From Eggerthellaceae bacterium (lineage in GTDB: Bacteria; Actinomycetota; Coriobacteriia; Coriobacteriales; Eggerthellaceae): DNA of 43,807 nt. Below, piece by piece: positions 33,921-41,004 of the stretch. The stretch's first letter is position 1. Each line of letters begins with the position of its first letter. The stretch is taken from positions 1 through 43,807 of the forward strand of contig JAFSHA010000011.1 of the NCBI GenBank assembly GCA_017440565.1, given 5' to 3'. Under the pieces are notes generated by a model. The model had not been told where the DNA came from and ran no database searches. It was given only the letters and a program-made list of their open reading frames with translations. A program made the position numbers and the translations under genes.

Positions 33921-34145
33921 ATGGTTCAAGTCCTAGCGTGTCCGGCGTGCAGTGCTGAAAAGCTCAATGTGCTCGACTGTGAGTCTATGATGGCCCTCAA
34001 CGCCCAGATTGCCCTGTTCACGATGCGCTGCCCCACCTGCGCGGCGCGCATTTCCTCTATTCAGCCTATTCCGCCCGAGTTGCGCGGCGAGCTACGCGCT
34101 GCCGCCCTCGCGGTCGATGCCATGGGGTACCTGAATGCTAAATGA
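33921..34145 (+). CDS. Small zinc-ribbon protein of unknown function
   Basis: 74 residues. Two CxxC knuckles (CPAC at 7-10 and CPTC near 37-40) can form a zinc ribbon; the rest is helical (PPELRGELRAAALAVDAMGYL). It overlaps lgt by 11 bp, so it is coupled to lipoprotein modification, but no role is known to me. The ribosome binding site is weak (GCGGTGTGG). Confidence 0.7.
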   Translation: MVQVLACPACSAEKLNVLDCESMMALNAQIALFTMRCPTCAARISSIQPIPPELRGELRAAALAVDAMGYLNAK

Positions 34146-34953
34146 TATCTACCAGTCGCTTGACCCGGTTGCGTTCGCTGCCGGGCCCTTCGAGGTTCGC
34201 TGGTACGGCCTTGCCTACTTGGTGGGGTTCGTTCTCGTGGGCCTTGTCATGTACCGCGTCGCACGCCGCTGGAAGTTGGCGTTTGACGTCGATGCGCTGC
34301 TCAACATCATGATCTGCGTGATGATCGGCGTTATCGTGGGCGCCCGTTTGGGCTACGTTATCTTCTACGGCGGCGGGCATTACTGGGAAAACCCGCTTTC
34401 CATATTGAACTTGAGCCAAGGTGGCATGAGCTTCCACGGCGGGCTTGTGGGCGCGGTGCTGGGCGGTGTGGCCGCTGCGCGCATCACGGGTATCCCGTTT
34501 CTCACGTTGGCTGACTTGGGGGCCATCGCCGCACCGCTGGGGCTTTTCCTGGGGCGCTGCGCCAATTTCGTGAACGGCGAGCTGTGGGGTGCTCCCACCG
34601 ATGCGCCGTGGGGCGTTGTCTTCGGTGGCTCGGCTGGCTTGATGGCGCGTCACCCCACGCAGCTTTACGAGGCCTTTCTCGAGGGCATCGTGCTGTTCGC
34701 CATCCTGTATCTGCTCTCACGGCGCTTTCCGCCGCGTCCGCGCGGGACGTTCATCGGCGTATTCCTGGCGATGTACGGCGTATTCCGGTTCCTGATCGAA
34801 TTCGTGCGTGAGCCCGACGCCCACATGGGGTACTTGCTGTTCGACTGGGTGACCATGGGGCAGATTCTGTCGCTGCCGCTCATCGTGGCGGGTGTGGCCA
34901 TTGTCGTGTACGCGTTGAGGAAGGGGCTAGAGCAGAAGGGCCTGCCGGAGTAA
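34135..34953 (+). CDS. lgt: Phosphatidylglycerol-prolipoprotein diacylglyceryl transferase
   Basis: 272-residue polytopic membrane enzyme, first step of bacterial lipoprotein maturation. Signature segments: VRWYGLAYLVGF, the HGGL core in GGMSFHGGLVGAVLGG, and the Lgt signature GRCANFVNGELWGAPT (family GRxxNFxNGELWG). The catalytic-region RHPTQLYEA and the FLIEFVREPD segment are also present, and about seven hydrophobic helices are visible. Its 5' end overlaps the zinc-ribbon gene, indicating coupled translation. Confidence 0.95.
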   Translation: MLNDIYQSLDPVAFAAGPFEVRWYGLAYLVGFVLVGLVMYRVARRWKLAFDVDALLNIMICVMIGVIVGARLGYVIFYGGGHYWENPLSILNLSQGGMSFHGGLVGAVLGGVAAARITGIPFLTLADLGAIAAPLGLFLGRCANFVNGELWGAPTDAPWGVVFGGSAGLMARHPTQLYEAFLEGIVLFAILYLLSRRFPPRPRGTFIGVFLAMYGVFRFLIEFVREPDAHMGYLLFDWVTMGQILSLPLIVAGVAIVVYALRKGLEQKGLPE

Positions 34954-34969
34954 AGCCGACGAGATACAG

Positions 34970-35004
34970 AATGGGACACCGAGCCCGGCTCCCCGTCCCA
35001 TTTC
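34970..35004 (+). terminator. Hairpin terminator after lgt
   Basis: AATGGGAC (34970-34977) pairs with GTCCCATT (34995-35002), with an inner GAGCC/GGCTC stem continuing it. The tail is TTC only, so the stem is strong but the U-tract is poor. Confidence 0.6.
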
Positions 35005-35049
35005 ACGCTCTGGTTTCCAAAGTTTTCCAAATCGCAAACTTTCTCTTCC

Positions 35050-35079
35050 TTAAATGATACCAATGTGGTAACATATATT
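35050..35079 (+). promoter_or_regulatory. Promoter of desulfoferrodoxin with dyad in the spacer
   Basis: TTAAAT (35050-35055), 18-bp spacer, TATATT (35074-35079). The spacer holds TACCA-ATG-TGGTA (35058-35070), extended to eight bases per arm with one mismatch, a candidate repressor operator for redox control. The surrounding 60 bp is noticeably AT-rich compared with the rest of the window. Confidence 0.5.
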
Positions 35080-35122
35080 TCAGCAGGAAGCTGAAAAGAC
35101 GAGAACCTTTAAGGAGTTTGCT

Positions 35123-35503
35123 ATGAAGATCGAGTTTTACGTGTGCGAGCATTGCGGAAACGTCGCTGTGAAGGTTGTTGATTCCGGAGTGCCGCTGGTG
35201 TGCTGCGGCGAGAGCATGGTCAAGCTTGAGGCTGGCAGCGTGGATGCCTCGAAGGAAAAGCACGTTCCCGCCGTTAAAGTCGAGGGCAACGTAGTGAGCG
35301 TTGTCGTAGGCGAGGTCGAGCATCCCATGACCCCCGAGCACTACATCCAGATGATCTGCCTGGTTACCGAGAAGGGCTATCAGGTGGCTCCGCTGGCAAG
35401 CGACGCCGAGCCCAAGGCCGTATTCGCCGTTGCCGAGGGCGATGCTCCCGTTGCCGTGTACGAGTACTGCAACCTGCACGGCCTGTGGGTGGCCGAACTT
35501 TAA
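35123..35503 (+). CDS. dfx: Desulfoferrodoxin (two-iron superoxide reductase)
   Basis: 126 residues. N-terminal desulforedoxin domain with Fe ligands C8, C11, C27 and C28 (FYVCEHCGN and VCCGESM), followed by the superoxide-reductase domain. The centre II ligands are H47 (EKHVP, with the conserved Glu-Lys beside it), H67 and H73 (HPMTPEHY), C116 and H119 (YEYCNLHGLW). It reduces superoxide to peroxide without making oxygen, a hallmark of anaerobes. All metal ligands are present. AAGGAG precedes ATG 35123 by about 8 nt. Confidence 0.96.
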   Translation: MKIEFYVCEHCGNVAVKVVDSGVPLVCCGESMVKLEAGSVDASKEKHVPAVKVEGNVVSVVVGEVEHPMTPEHYIQMICLVTEKGYQVAPLASDAEPKAVFAVAEGDAPVAVYEYCNLHGLWVAEL

Positions 35504-35520
35504 GTTAGAGTGAAATAATC

Positions 35521-35561
35521 TTGCGGACAGCCTGTCGATGATGTATCATTGACAGGCTGTC
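35521..35561 (+). promoter_or_regulatory. rpmE promoter embedded between two copies of a GACAG-N-CTGTC palindrome
   Basis: TTGCGG (35521-35526), 17-bp spacer, TATCAT (35544-35549) form a good promoter. GACAGCCTGTC (35526-35536) abuts the -35 and GACAGGCTGTC (35551-35561) follows the -10 and covers the likely start site. Each copy is itself a palindrome and the two are 25 bp apart. The whole block is also one long inverted repeat, so as RNA it could instead terminate dfx transcription (weak TTGTCT tail). Confidence 0.6.
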
Positions 35562-35563
35562 TT

Positions 35564-35611
35564 GTCTCGGGTGTCCGAGACACATGATCCGCCTTGGTCG
35601 GAAACCAAGGC
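35564..35611 (+). promoter_or_regulatory. Two-hairpin leader of rpmE (candidate L31 autoregulatory RNA)
   Basis: Hairpin A: GTCTCGG-GTGT-CCGAGAC (35564-35581). Hairpin B: GCCTTGGT-CGGAA-ACCAAGGC (35591-35611). They lie between the predicted transcription start and the ribosome binding site GAAAGGA. Ribosomal-protein L31 leaders have been described in several bacterial groups, and I recall one from Coriobacteria; an exact match could not be tested. Confidence 0.55.
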
Positions 35612-35629
35612 ATGAAAGGAAAACCAACC

Positions 35630-36052
35630 ATGAAGCAGGGTATCCATCCCAACTACGTCGAGTGCAACGTTCGTTGCTCTTGCGGCAACACTTTCGTCAC
35701 TCGTTCCACCAAGCCTGAGCTGAAGATCGACATCTGCAACGCGTGCCATCCGTTCTACACCGGCACCCAGAAGCTGATCGACACCGGTGGCCGCGTCCAG
35801 CGCTTCGCCGACCGCTTCGGCTCCGCTAAGAGCATCGTCGCCGAGCGCGAGGCCGCCAAGAAGGCTGCCAAGGCTGCTAAGGCCGCCGAGCTCGAGGCCG
35901 CCAAGAAGGCCGAGCGCGAGGCTAAGGCCGCCGCTAAGGCCGAGCGTGCCGCTGCCTTCGCCGCCAAGGCCGCCGAGGAAGAGGCTCGTGCCGCTGAGGC
36001 CGCTGCTGAGGCTCCGGCTGAGGCCGAGGTTGAGGCTGTCGAGGCCGAGTAA
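35630..36052 (+). CDS. rpmE: 50S ribosomal protein L31 with long Lys/Ala/Glu-rich tail
   Basis: 140 residues versus about 70 for typical L31. Residues 1-66 are a zinc-binding (C+) L31: [20 protein letters not shown] with C16 and C18, [11 protein letters not shown] with C36 and C39. Residues 67-140 are a nearly pure Lys/Ala/Glu/Arg segment predicted to be one long helix with an acidic end. It is a large-subunit protein contributing to the inter-subunit bridge region. The tail codons are strongly biased to GCC, AAG and GAG. ATG 35630 gives the family N-terminus; GAAAGGA is 11 nt upstream. Confidence 0.94.
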   Translation: MKQGIHPNYVECNVRCSCGNTFVTRSTKPELKIDICNACHPFYTGTQKLIDTGGRVQRFADRFGSAKSIVAEREAAKKAAKAAKAAELEAAKKAEREAKAAAKAERAAAFAAKAAEEEARAAEAAAEAPAEAEVEAVEAE

Positions 36053-36075
36053 CCTCAAGCCGCACTTGAGCACAC

Positions 36076-36106
36076 GGAAACCCGCCTGCGAGGCGGGTTT
36101 CCTGCT
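36076..36106 (+). terminator. Intrinsic terminator after rpmE
   Basis: 12-bp perfect stem GGAAACCCGCCT / AGGCGGGTTTCC with GCG loop, tail TGCTTT. Confidence 0.85.
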
Positions 36107-36142
36107 TTGAGGGCCGTGTGCGCCGAGTGGCGTCGCAGCGGC

Positions 36143-36159
36143 TATAATAACCAGGTTAT
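36143..36159 (+). promoter_or_regulatory. glnA -10 element with overlapping dyad
   Basis: Consensus TATAAT (36143-36148) without a recognisable -35. The dyad ATAACC-A-GGTTAT (36147-36159) overlaps the -10 and the expected start site. The missing -35 fits a promoter that needs an activator such as the GlnR-like protein encoded downstream; this is inference. Confidence 0.5.
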
Positions 36160-36209
36160 GGAAAAGGCGCCGAGCCTCTTCGGATTGGTGTCGAGTGAAG
36201 GAGAATTTC

Positions 36210-37553
36210 ATGCTGAGTAATCCAGAGCAGGATTTCGTGCTGAAAACCGTGAAGAGCCGCGACGTGCATTTCGTGCGTCTGTGGTTTACCGACGTGATGG
36301 GGCGCATGAAGTCCTTCGCGCTTACTCCTTCAGAGCTTGAGAACGCCTTTGCCGATGGAATGGGCTTCGACGGGAGCTGCGTCGAGGGCTTCTGCACCGC
36401 GCAGGAATCCGACATGCTTGCCTTCCCCGATGCCTCGACCTTCCAGGTGCTGCCTTGGCGCCCGCAGGCGGATGCGGTGGCGCGCATGTTCTGCGACATT
36501 AAAAGCCCAGATGGTAACGTCTTCGAGGGAGACCCGCGTCAGGTTCTTGAGCGCATGGTGCGCAAGGCCAACGACATGGGATATCTGTTCAACGTGGGTC
36601 CCGAGCTTGAGTATTTCTATTTCAAAAACCCCGAGGGGACCGAGCCGCTTGATAACGGCGGATACTTCGACCTGACCAGCCTCGACTACGCGAGCGACCT
36701 GCGCCGCGACACGGTGCTCACGCTCGAGAAGATGGGCATTCCCGTGGAGTACTCCCATCACGAGAACGGGCCGTCTCAGCACGAGATCGACCTGCGTTTC
36801 GCCGACGCACTGTCCATGGCCGATGCCGTGATGACCTATAAGCTGGTGGTGAAGGAGATCGCCCTCAAGCATGGGGTGTACGCATCGTTTATGCCCAAGC
36901 CCCTTGAGAATTCTCCGGGAAACGGCATGCACGTGCACATGAGCCTGTTCGACTTTGACGGTCGCAACGTGTTCTTCGACCCCGAGGATCCTTCGGGCTG
37001 CAACCTGTCAGCTACCGCGAAGCGCTTCATCGCGGGTTTGCTCAAGTACGCGCCTGAGTTCTGCCTGGTCACCAACCAGTACGTCAACTCCTATAAGCGT
37101 CTCATCGCCGGCGGCGAGGCGCCCATGTGCATTACCTGGGCTCGCAGGAACCGCTCGGCGCTTGTGCGCATTCCCGGCTATCGTCCCAACAGGGAGGATG
37201 CCTGCCGCGTCGAGCTGAGAAGCCCCGACACCGCGGCGAATCCCTACCTGGCATTCGCCGTTATGCTGGCTGCCGGCTTGAAGGGCATCGAGGACGAACT
37301 CGAGCTGCCCGAGCCCACCGAGGGCGTCGATTTGAGCGGCTTTACGCGTCAGCAGCTGCGCGAGGAGGGCTTTTCCGTGCTGCCGGCTACGCTGGGGGAG
37401 GCCGTTGACCTGTTTGCGGAAAGCGAGCTGATGCGCGAGGTTCTGGGCGACCACATCCACGGCTACCTCGTGGGCGCTAAGCGCAAAGAATGGGATGAAT
37501 ATCAGAAGGTCGTGACGGCCTGGGAGCTCGATCGTTATTTGGCGGTGTTATAG
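36210..37553 (+). CDS. glnA: Glutamine synthetase type I
   Basis: 447 residues, the GSI-alpha length. Ammonia assimilation: glutamate + NH3 + ATP to glutamine. Seen: FDGSCVEGFC (family DGSS region), VGPELEYFYF metal-binding Glu, HHENGPSQHEIDLRFADAL with catalytic Glu, NGMHVHMSLFD metal His, RLIAGGEAPMCITWARRNRSALVRIP and VELRSPDTAANPYLAFAVML. No Asp/Tyr adenylylation loop motif (NLYDLPPEE) is visible near the C-terminus, so covalent control by GlnE is unlikely. ATG 36210 follows AAGGAG by 6 nt. The GlnR-like gene starts 1 nt after its stop. Confidence 0.95.
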   Translation: MLSNPEQDFVLKTVKSRDVHFVRLWFTDVMGRMKSFALTPSELENAFADGMGFDGSCVEGFCTAQESDMLAFPDASTFQVLPWRPQADAVARMFCDIKSPDGNVFEGDPRQVLERMVRKANDMGYLFNVGPELEYFYFKNPEGTEPLDNGGYFDLTSLDYASDLRRDTVLTLEKMGIPVEYSHHENGPSQHEIDLRFADALSMADAVMTYKLVVKEIALKHGVYASFMPKPLENSPGNGMHVHMSLFDFDGRNVFFDPEDPSGCNLSATAKRFIAGLLKYAPEFCLVTNQYVNSYKRLIAGGEAPMCITWARRNRSALVRIPGYRPNREDACRVELRSPDTAANPYLAFAVMLAAGLKGIEDELELPEPTEGVDLSGFTRQQLREEGFSVLPATLGEAVDLFAESELMREVLGDHIHGYLVGAKRKEWDEYQKVVTAWELDRYLAVL

Positions 37554-37554
37554 G

Positions 37555-38229
37555 ATGCAGCGGAAGAAAGTAATATTCATTGCGGACAGCTTGGACAACG
37601 CCCATAAGTTCCAGCAGGTGCTTTCGGGGCTTGACGTCGATGTCGCGGCGGGCTCGTCGGCTCAGATCAAGCGGCTCCTTTCGCAGAACCCCGGGCGCGA
37701 CTTGGTGGTGTACGAGGCGCGCGGCGATGCGCTGGGCAGCCTGGCGCAGGTCGAGGCCATGCTGGTGGAGGAGGGTTCGACCCCGATGCTCCTCATCGTC
37801 AACGAGCAGCAACTGGGTGATTTGCGCCTTCCCGTGCAGGTGAAGTCGGACTTCGTGGTGCATGGTGCGAGCCAGGCCGAATGCGCGGCGCGCATCCGCC
37901 AGCTCTTGTGGCCGGGCAACGAGGCTTCTTCGGGCGACTACATCGTCATTGACAACATGAGCCTTAACTTGGCAACCTATCAGGTGAAGGTGGCCGACGA
38001 GCCGCTCGACCTCACCTATTTGGAGTATGCTCTCCTGGCGTTTCTGGTCACGCATCCGGGGCGCACGTATTCCCGTGACGCGCTGCTTCGCCGTGTGTGG
38101 GGCTTTGACTACTACGGTGGAAGCCGTACGGTGGACGTGCATGTGCGCCGTGTGCGCGCCAAGCTCGGCCCCGAGCTTGCCCAGCGCCTTGAAACCGTGC
38201 GCGGCGTGGGCTACCTCTGGAACTCGTAA
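37555..38229 (+). CDS. glnR: GlnR-like OmpR-family orphan regulator
   Basis: 224 residues. N-terminal receiver-like domain (1 to about 115) and C-terminal winged helix (about 128-224: LDLTYLEYALLAFLVTHPGR, then LLRRVWGFDYYGGSRTVDVHVRRVRAKLG and VRGVGYLW). The winged helix resembles actinobacterial GlnR very closely. The usual receiver acidic pair is reduced to AD and the phospho-acceptor position reads YEARGD with Glu54 in place of Asp, so control by phosphorylation is unlikely. GlnR governs nitrogen metabolism, including glnA, and no histidine kinase is adjacent. Location directly after glnA (1-nt gap) supports this assignment. The ligand or sensing mode is unknown. Confidence 0.85.
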   Translation: MQRKKVIFIADSLDNAHKFQQVLSGLDVDVAAGSSAQIKRLLSQNPGRDLVVYEARGDALGSLAQVEAMLVEEGSTPMLLIVNEQQLGDLRLPVQVKSDFVVHGASQAECAARIRQLLWPGNEASSGDYIVIDNMSLNLATYQVKVADEPLDLTYLEYALLAFLVTHPGRTYSRDALLRRVWGFDYYGGSRTVDVHVRRVRAKLGPELAQRLETVRGVGYLWNS

Positions 38230-38235
38230 AGCCAA

Positions 38236-38263
38236 GCGGGGCGGGCCGCACGTCTTGCCCCGC
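38236..38263 (+). other. Hairpin after the GlnR-like gene
   Basis: 7-bp perfect stem GCGGGGC / GCCCCGC with a 14-nt loop, 6 nt after the stop. No U-tract, so a weak or Rho-dependent terminator at most. Confidence 0.4.
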
Positions 38264-38297
38264 GTGCCATCTGCGCATCTCGGCAGAAAGGACCTCC

Positions 38298-40925
38298 ATG
38301 TCTAAGACTGTCGCCGTCATCGACGGCAACTCGCTCATGCATCGCGCCTACCATGCGGTTCCGCCTACCATGAACGCGCCGGACGGCACGCCCACCAACG
38401 CGGTGTTCGGCTTTCTTTCCATGTTCCTCAAGCTGGTGGACATGGTGCAGCCCGATGCGGTGGTGTGCGCTTTCGATGCTGGCAAGCCTGCGTTTCGCAT
38501 GGAGGCCCTCAAGCAGTACAAGGCCCAGCGCCCGCCCATGGATGACGAGCTGCGCGTGCAGTTTCCCGTAATGGAGGAAATGCTAGCCGCCATGAACGTG
38601 CCCGTGGTCAAGGTGCCTGGTTGGGAGGGCGATGACGTGCTGGGAACGGTGGCGGCGCGCAACGAAGCGCTTGGCTTCGAGAGCCTGCTCATCACCGGCG
38701 ACAAGGACGCCTGCCAGCTGGCAAGCCCGCTTACGCGCATCGTGACGACCAAGAAGGGCATTACCGACGTGGTGGTGCTCGGCCCCGACGAGGTGTATGA
38801 GAAATACGGCGTGACCCCCGAGCAGTTCCCAGACTTCCTGGGCCTTATGGGCGACTCTTCCGACAACATCCCCGGCGTGCCCGGCATCGGTCCGAAGACG
38901 GCCACGAAGCTTTTGCAGAAGTACGGTACGCTGGCGGGCATCTACGAGAACCTGGGTGATCTGAAGGGCAAGCAGCTGGAAAATCTGCGTGAGAACCGTG
39001 ATGCCGCCTATTTGAGTCGTGAGGTCGCCACCATCGTGCGCGATCTGGACTTCCCGCTCGATCTCGAGGCTGCGGCGTTCCCCTCGTTCGACCCTGCCGT
39101 CGTGGAGCAGGCGTTCGGGAAGTACCGCATGGCAAGCCATCTGCCGCGTTTGCTCAAACTTGCCGGCGCTGAGGTTTCGCGCAGCGCCTTCGAACTGTCT
39201 TTCGAGCCTGTCTTAAAGGGCGCGGAAGGCGTTGCGTTCGTGGCCGATGCGGTGGCTTCGCGCGAACTTCTGGGAGTGGCGTTCGAGGAGCCCCAGCAGG
39301 CCTCCCTTTTCGATACTGGGGTAAGCATCGCGTTTGCAGGGGAGAAGGGCACGGCGCTGCTTGAGGGCGACGAGGCGCTTGACGCTTTGGCGCAGGTGGT
39401 GCGCGCGGGACGCTTCGCCGCTCTGGATTTGAAGGAGACGCTGCGCCAGGTGCTGCCTGCCGACACCGCCGAGCCTGCACGCATAAGCGAGGCCGAGGCG
39501 CTTGGCGCCTGCGCCTTCGACTTGGCGCTGGCGGGTTATGTGCTGAACTCCTCCGTGGCACATTACTCGATTGCGCAACTGATCGATGCGTACTGCGGGG
39601 CCGTGCTGCCCGAGGTCGAGGACGGCGACGGGCGTACCGCCCTTCATGCGGCGGCGGCGCGTCACTTGGTGGAGCCTTTGGAAAAGGCGCTTGAAGCCGA
39701 TGGGAGCGATCGGGCCTACTACGACATCGACCTTCCCCTGGTGGGAGTACTGGCCTGCATGGAGCGTGCGGGTGCGGCCGTCGATGTCGAGGTGCTTTCC
39801 GATCTGGGGTCGCGTACGCAGGTCCAGCTTGATCAGGTTGCGGCGCGCATTTTCGAGCTAGCCGGCGAGACCTTCAACATCGACTCGCCCAAGCAGCTTG
39901 CACACATCCTGTTCGAGGTGATAGGGCTCGAGCCCTTGAAGAAGAACACGCGCGGCTATTCGACCGACGCAAGTGTGCTCAAGGAGCTTTCGAAGGTGCA
40001 TGATCTGCCTGCTCAGGTGCTGCGTTACCGCGAGCTTGCCAAGATCAAGTCGACCTACATCGACGCGCTTCCGCGCATGCGGGCTGGCGATGGGCGCGTG
40101 CATACGCGCTTCAACCAGACGGTCACCACCACCGGGCGCCTCTCCTCGTCTGACCCGAACCTGCAAAACATTCCCGTGCGAACCGATTTCGGCCGTCAGA
40201 TTCGCACGTGCTTCGTACCGCTTCAGCCAGGCGAGGTGTTCCTTTCCGCCGACTATTCCCAAATCGAGCTGAGGCTGCTCGCGCACCTTTCGGAGGACGC
40301 GGGGCTTGTCGAGGCCTTCAACTCGGGAGCCGACTTCCATGCGGCAACGGCGGCGCGCGTCTTCGGCGTTGCCGTCGACGAGGTGACGCCCGAGTTGCGC
40401 AGCCGTGCGAAGGCGGTCAACTTCGGCATCGTATACGGCCAGCAGGCCTATGGTTTGTCTCAAAGCCTCGACATCTCGTTCGGCGAGGCGAAGGAGATGA
40501 TCGACAGGTACTTCGAGGCCTACCCTGGCGTGCGTCGCTACCTCGATGAAACAGTCGAGGGCGCGCGTGAGGCGGGGTATGCGGCCACCATGTTCGGACG
40601 TAAGCGCCACATTGCCGAGCTGAAGGCCAGAAACGCACAGCAGCGCGGCTTCGGCGAGCGCACGGCCATGAACCACCCCATGCAGGGAAGCGCAGCTGAC
40701 ATCATCAAGATGGCCATGAACGAGGTTCAGCGCCGTTTGCTTTCCGAAGGTTTCAAGGCCAAGCTCATGCTGCAGGTGCACGACGAGCTTGACTTCTCGG
40801 TTCCGGAAGGCGAAGTGGAGCGTCTGGCCGAGATGGTGCGTGAGGTGATGGAGGGCGTGACGCAACTGAAGGTTCCGCTGGAGGTCGACGTCTCCTGGGG
40901 TGCCAACTGGGCTGAGGCTCATTAG
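38298..40925 (+). CDS. polA: DNA polymerase I
   Basis: 875 residues. 5'-3' exonuclease domain (1 to about 290: VAVIDGNSLMHRAYHA, VCAFDAGKPAFR, GWEGDDVLGT, ITGDKDACQL, GDSSDNIPGVPGIGPKTA). A central 3'-5' exonuclease-like domain (about 300-480) in which the DEDD carboxylates are not recognisable, so proofreading is probably absent. Polymerase domain (about 490-875) with motif A LSADYSQIELRLLAHLS, motif B RSRAKAVNFGIVYGQQ and motif C VHDELDFSV. It fills gaps and removes RNA primers. ATG 38298 follows AAAGGA. Lack of proofreading is common in this enzyme outside proteobacteria. Confidence 0.97.
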   Translation: MSKTVAVIDGNSLMHRAYHAVPPTMNAPDGTPTNAVFGFLSMFLKLVDMVQPDAVVCAFDAGKPAFRMEALKQYKAQRPPMDDELRVQFPVMEEMLAAMNVPVVKVPGWEGDDVLGTVAARNEALGFESLLITGDKDACQLASPLTRIVTTKKGITDVVVLGPDEVYEKYGVTPEQFPDFLGLMGDSSDNIPGVPGIGPKTATKLLQKYGTLAGIYENLGDLKGKQLENLRENRDAAYLSREVATIVRDLDFPLDLEAAAFPSFDPAVVEQAFGKYRMASHLPRLLKLAGAEVSRSAFELSFEPVLKGAEGVAFVADAVASRELLGVAFEEPQQASLFDTGVSIAFAGEKGTALLEGDEALDALAQVVRAGRFAALDLKETLRQVLPADTAEPARISEAEALGACAFDLALAGYVLNSSVAHYSIAQLIDAYCGAVLPEVEDGDGRTALHAAAARHLVEPLEKALEADGSDRAYYDIDLPLVGVLACMERAGAAVDVEVLSDLGSRTQVQLDQVAARIFELAGETFNIDSPKQLAHILFEVIGLEPLKKNTRGYSTDASVLKELSKVHDLPAQVLRYRELAKIKSTYIDALPRMRAGDGRVHTRFNQTVTTTGRLSSSDPNLQNIPVRTDFGRQIRTCFVPLQPGEVFLSADYSQIELRLLAHLSEDAGLVEAFNSGADFHAATAARVFGVAVDEVTPELRSRAKAVNFGIVYGQQAYGLSQSLDISFGEAKEMIDRYFEAYPGVRRYLDETVEGAREAGYAATMFGRKRHIAELKARNAQQRGFGERTAMNHPMQGSAADIIKMAMNEVQRRLLSEGFKAKLMLQVHDELDFSVPEGEVERLAEMVREVMEGVTQLKVPLEVDVSWGANWAEAH

Positions 40926-41004
40926 GTGGCGCTTGAGACGAAATGAGTCGAAGCGGGGCAATGAGCCGGGCTTGTTGTCTCGTTCGGCGCGGAAGGGAGC
41001 TCGT

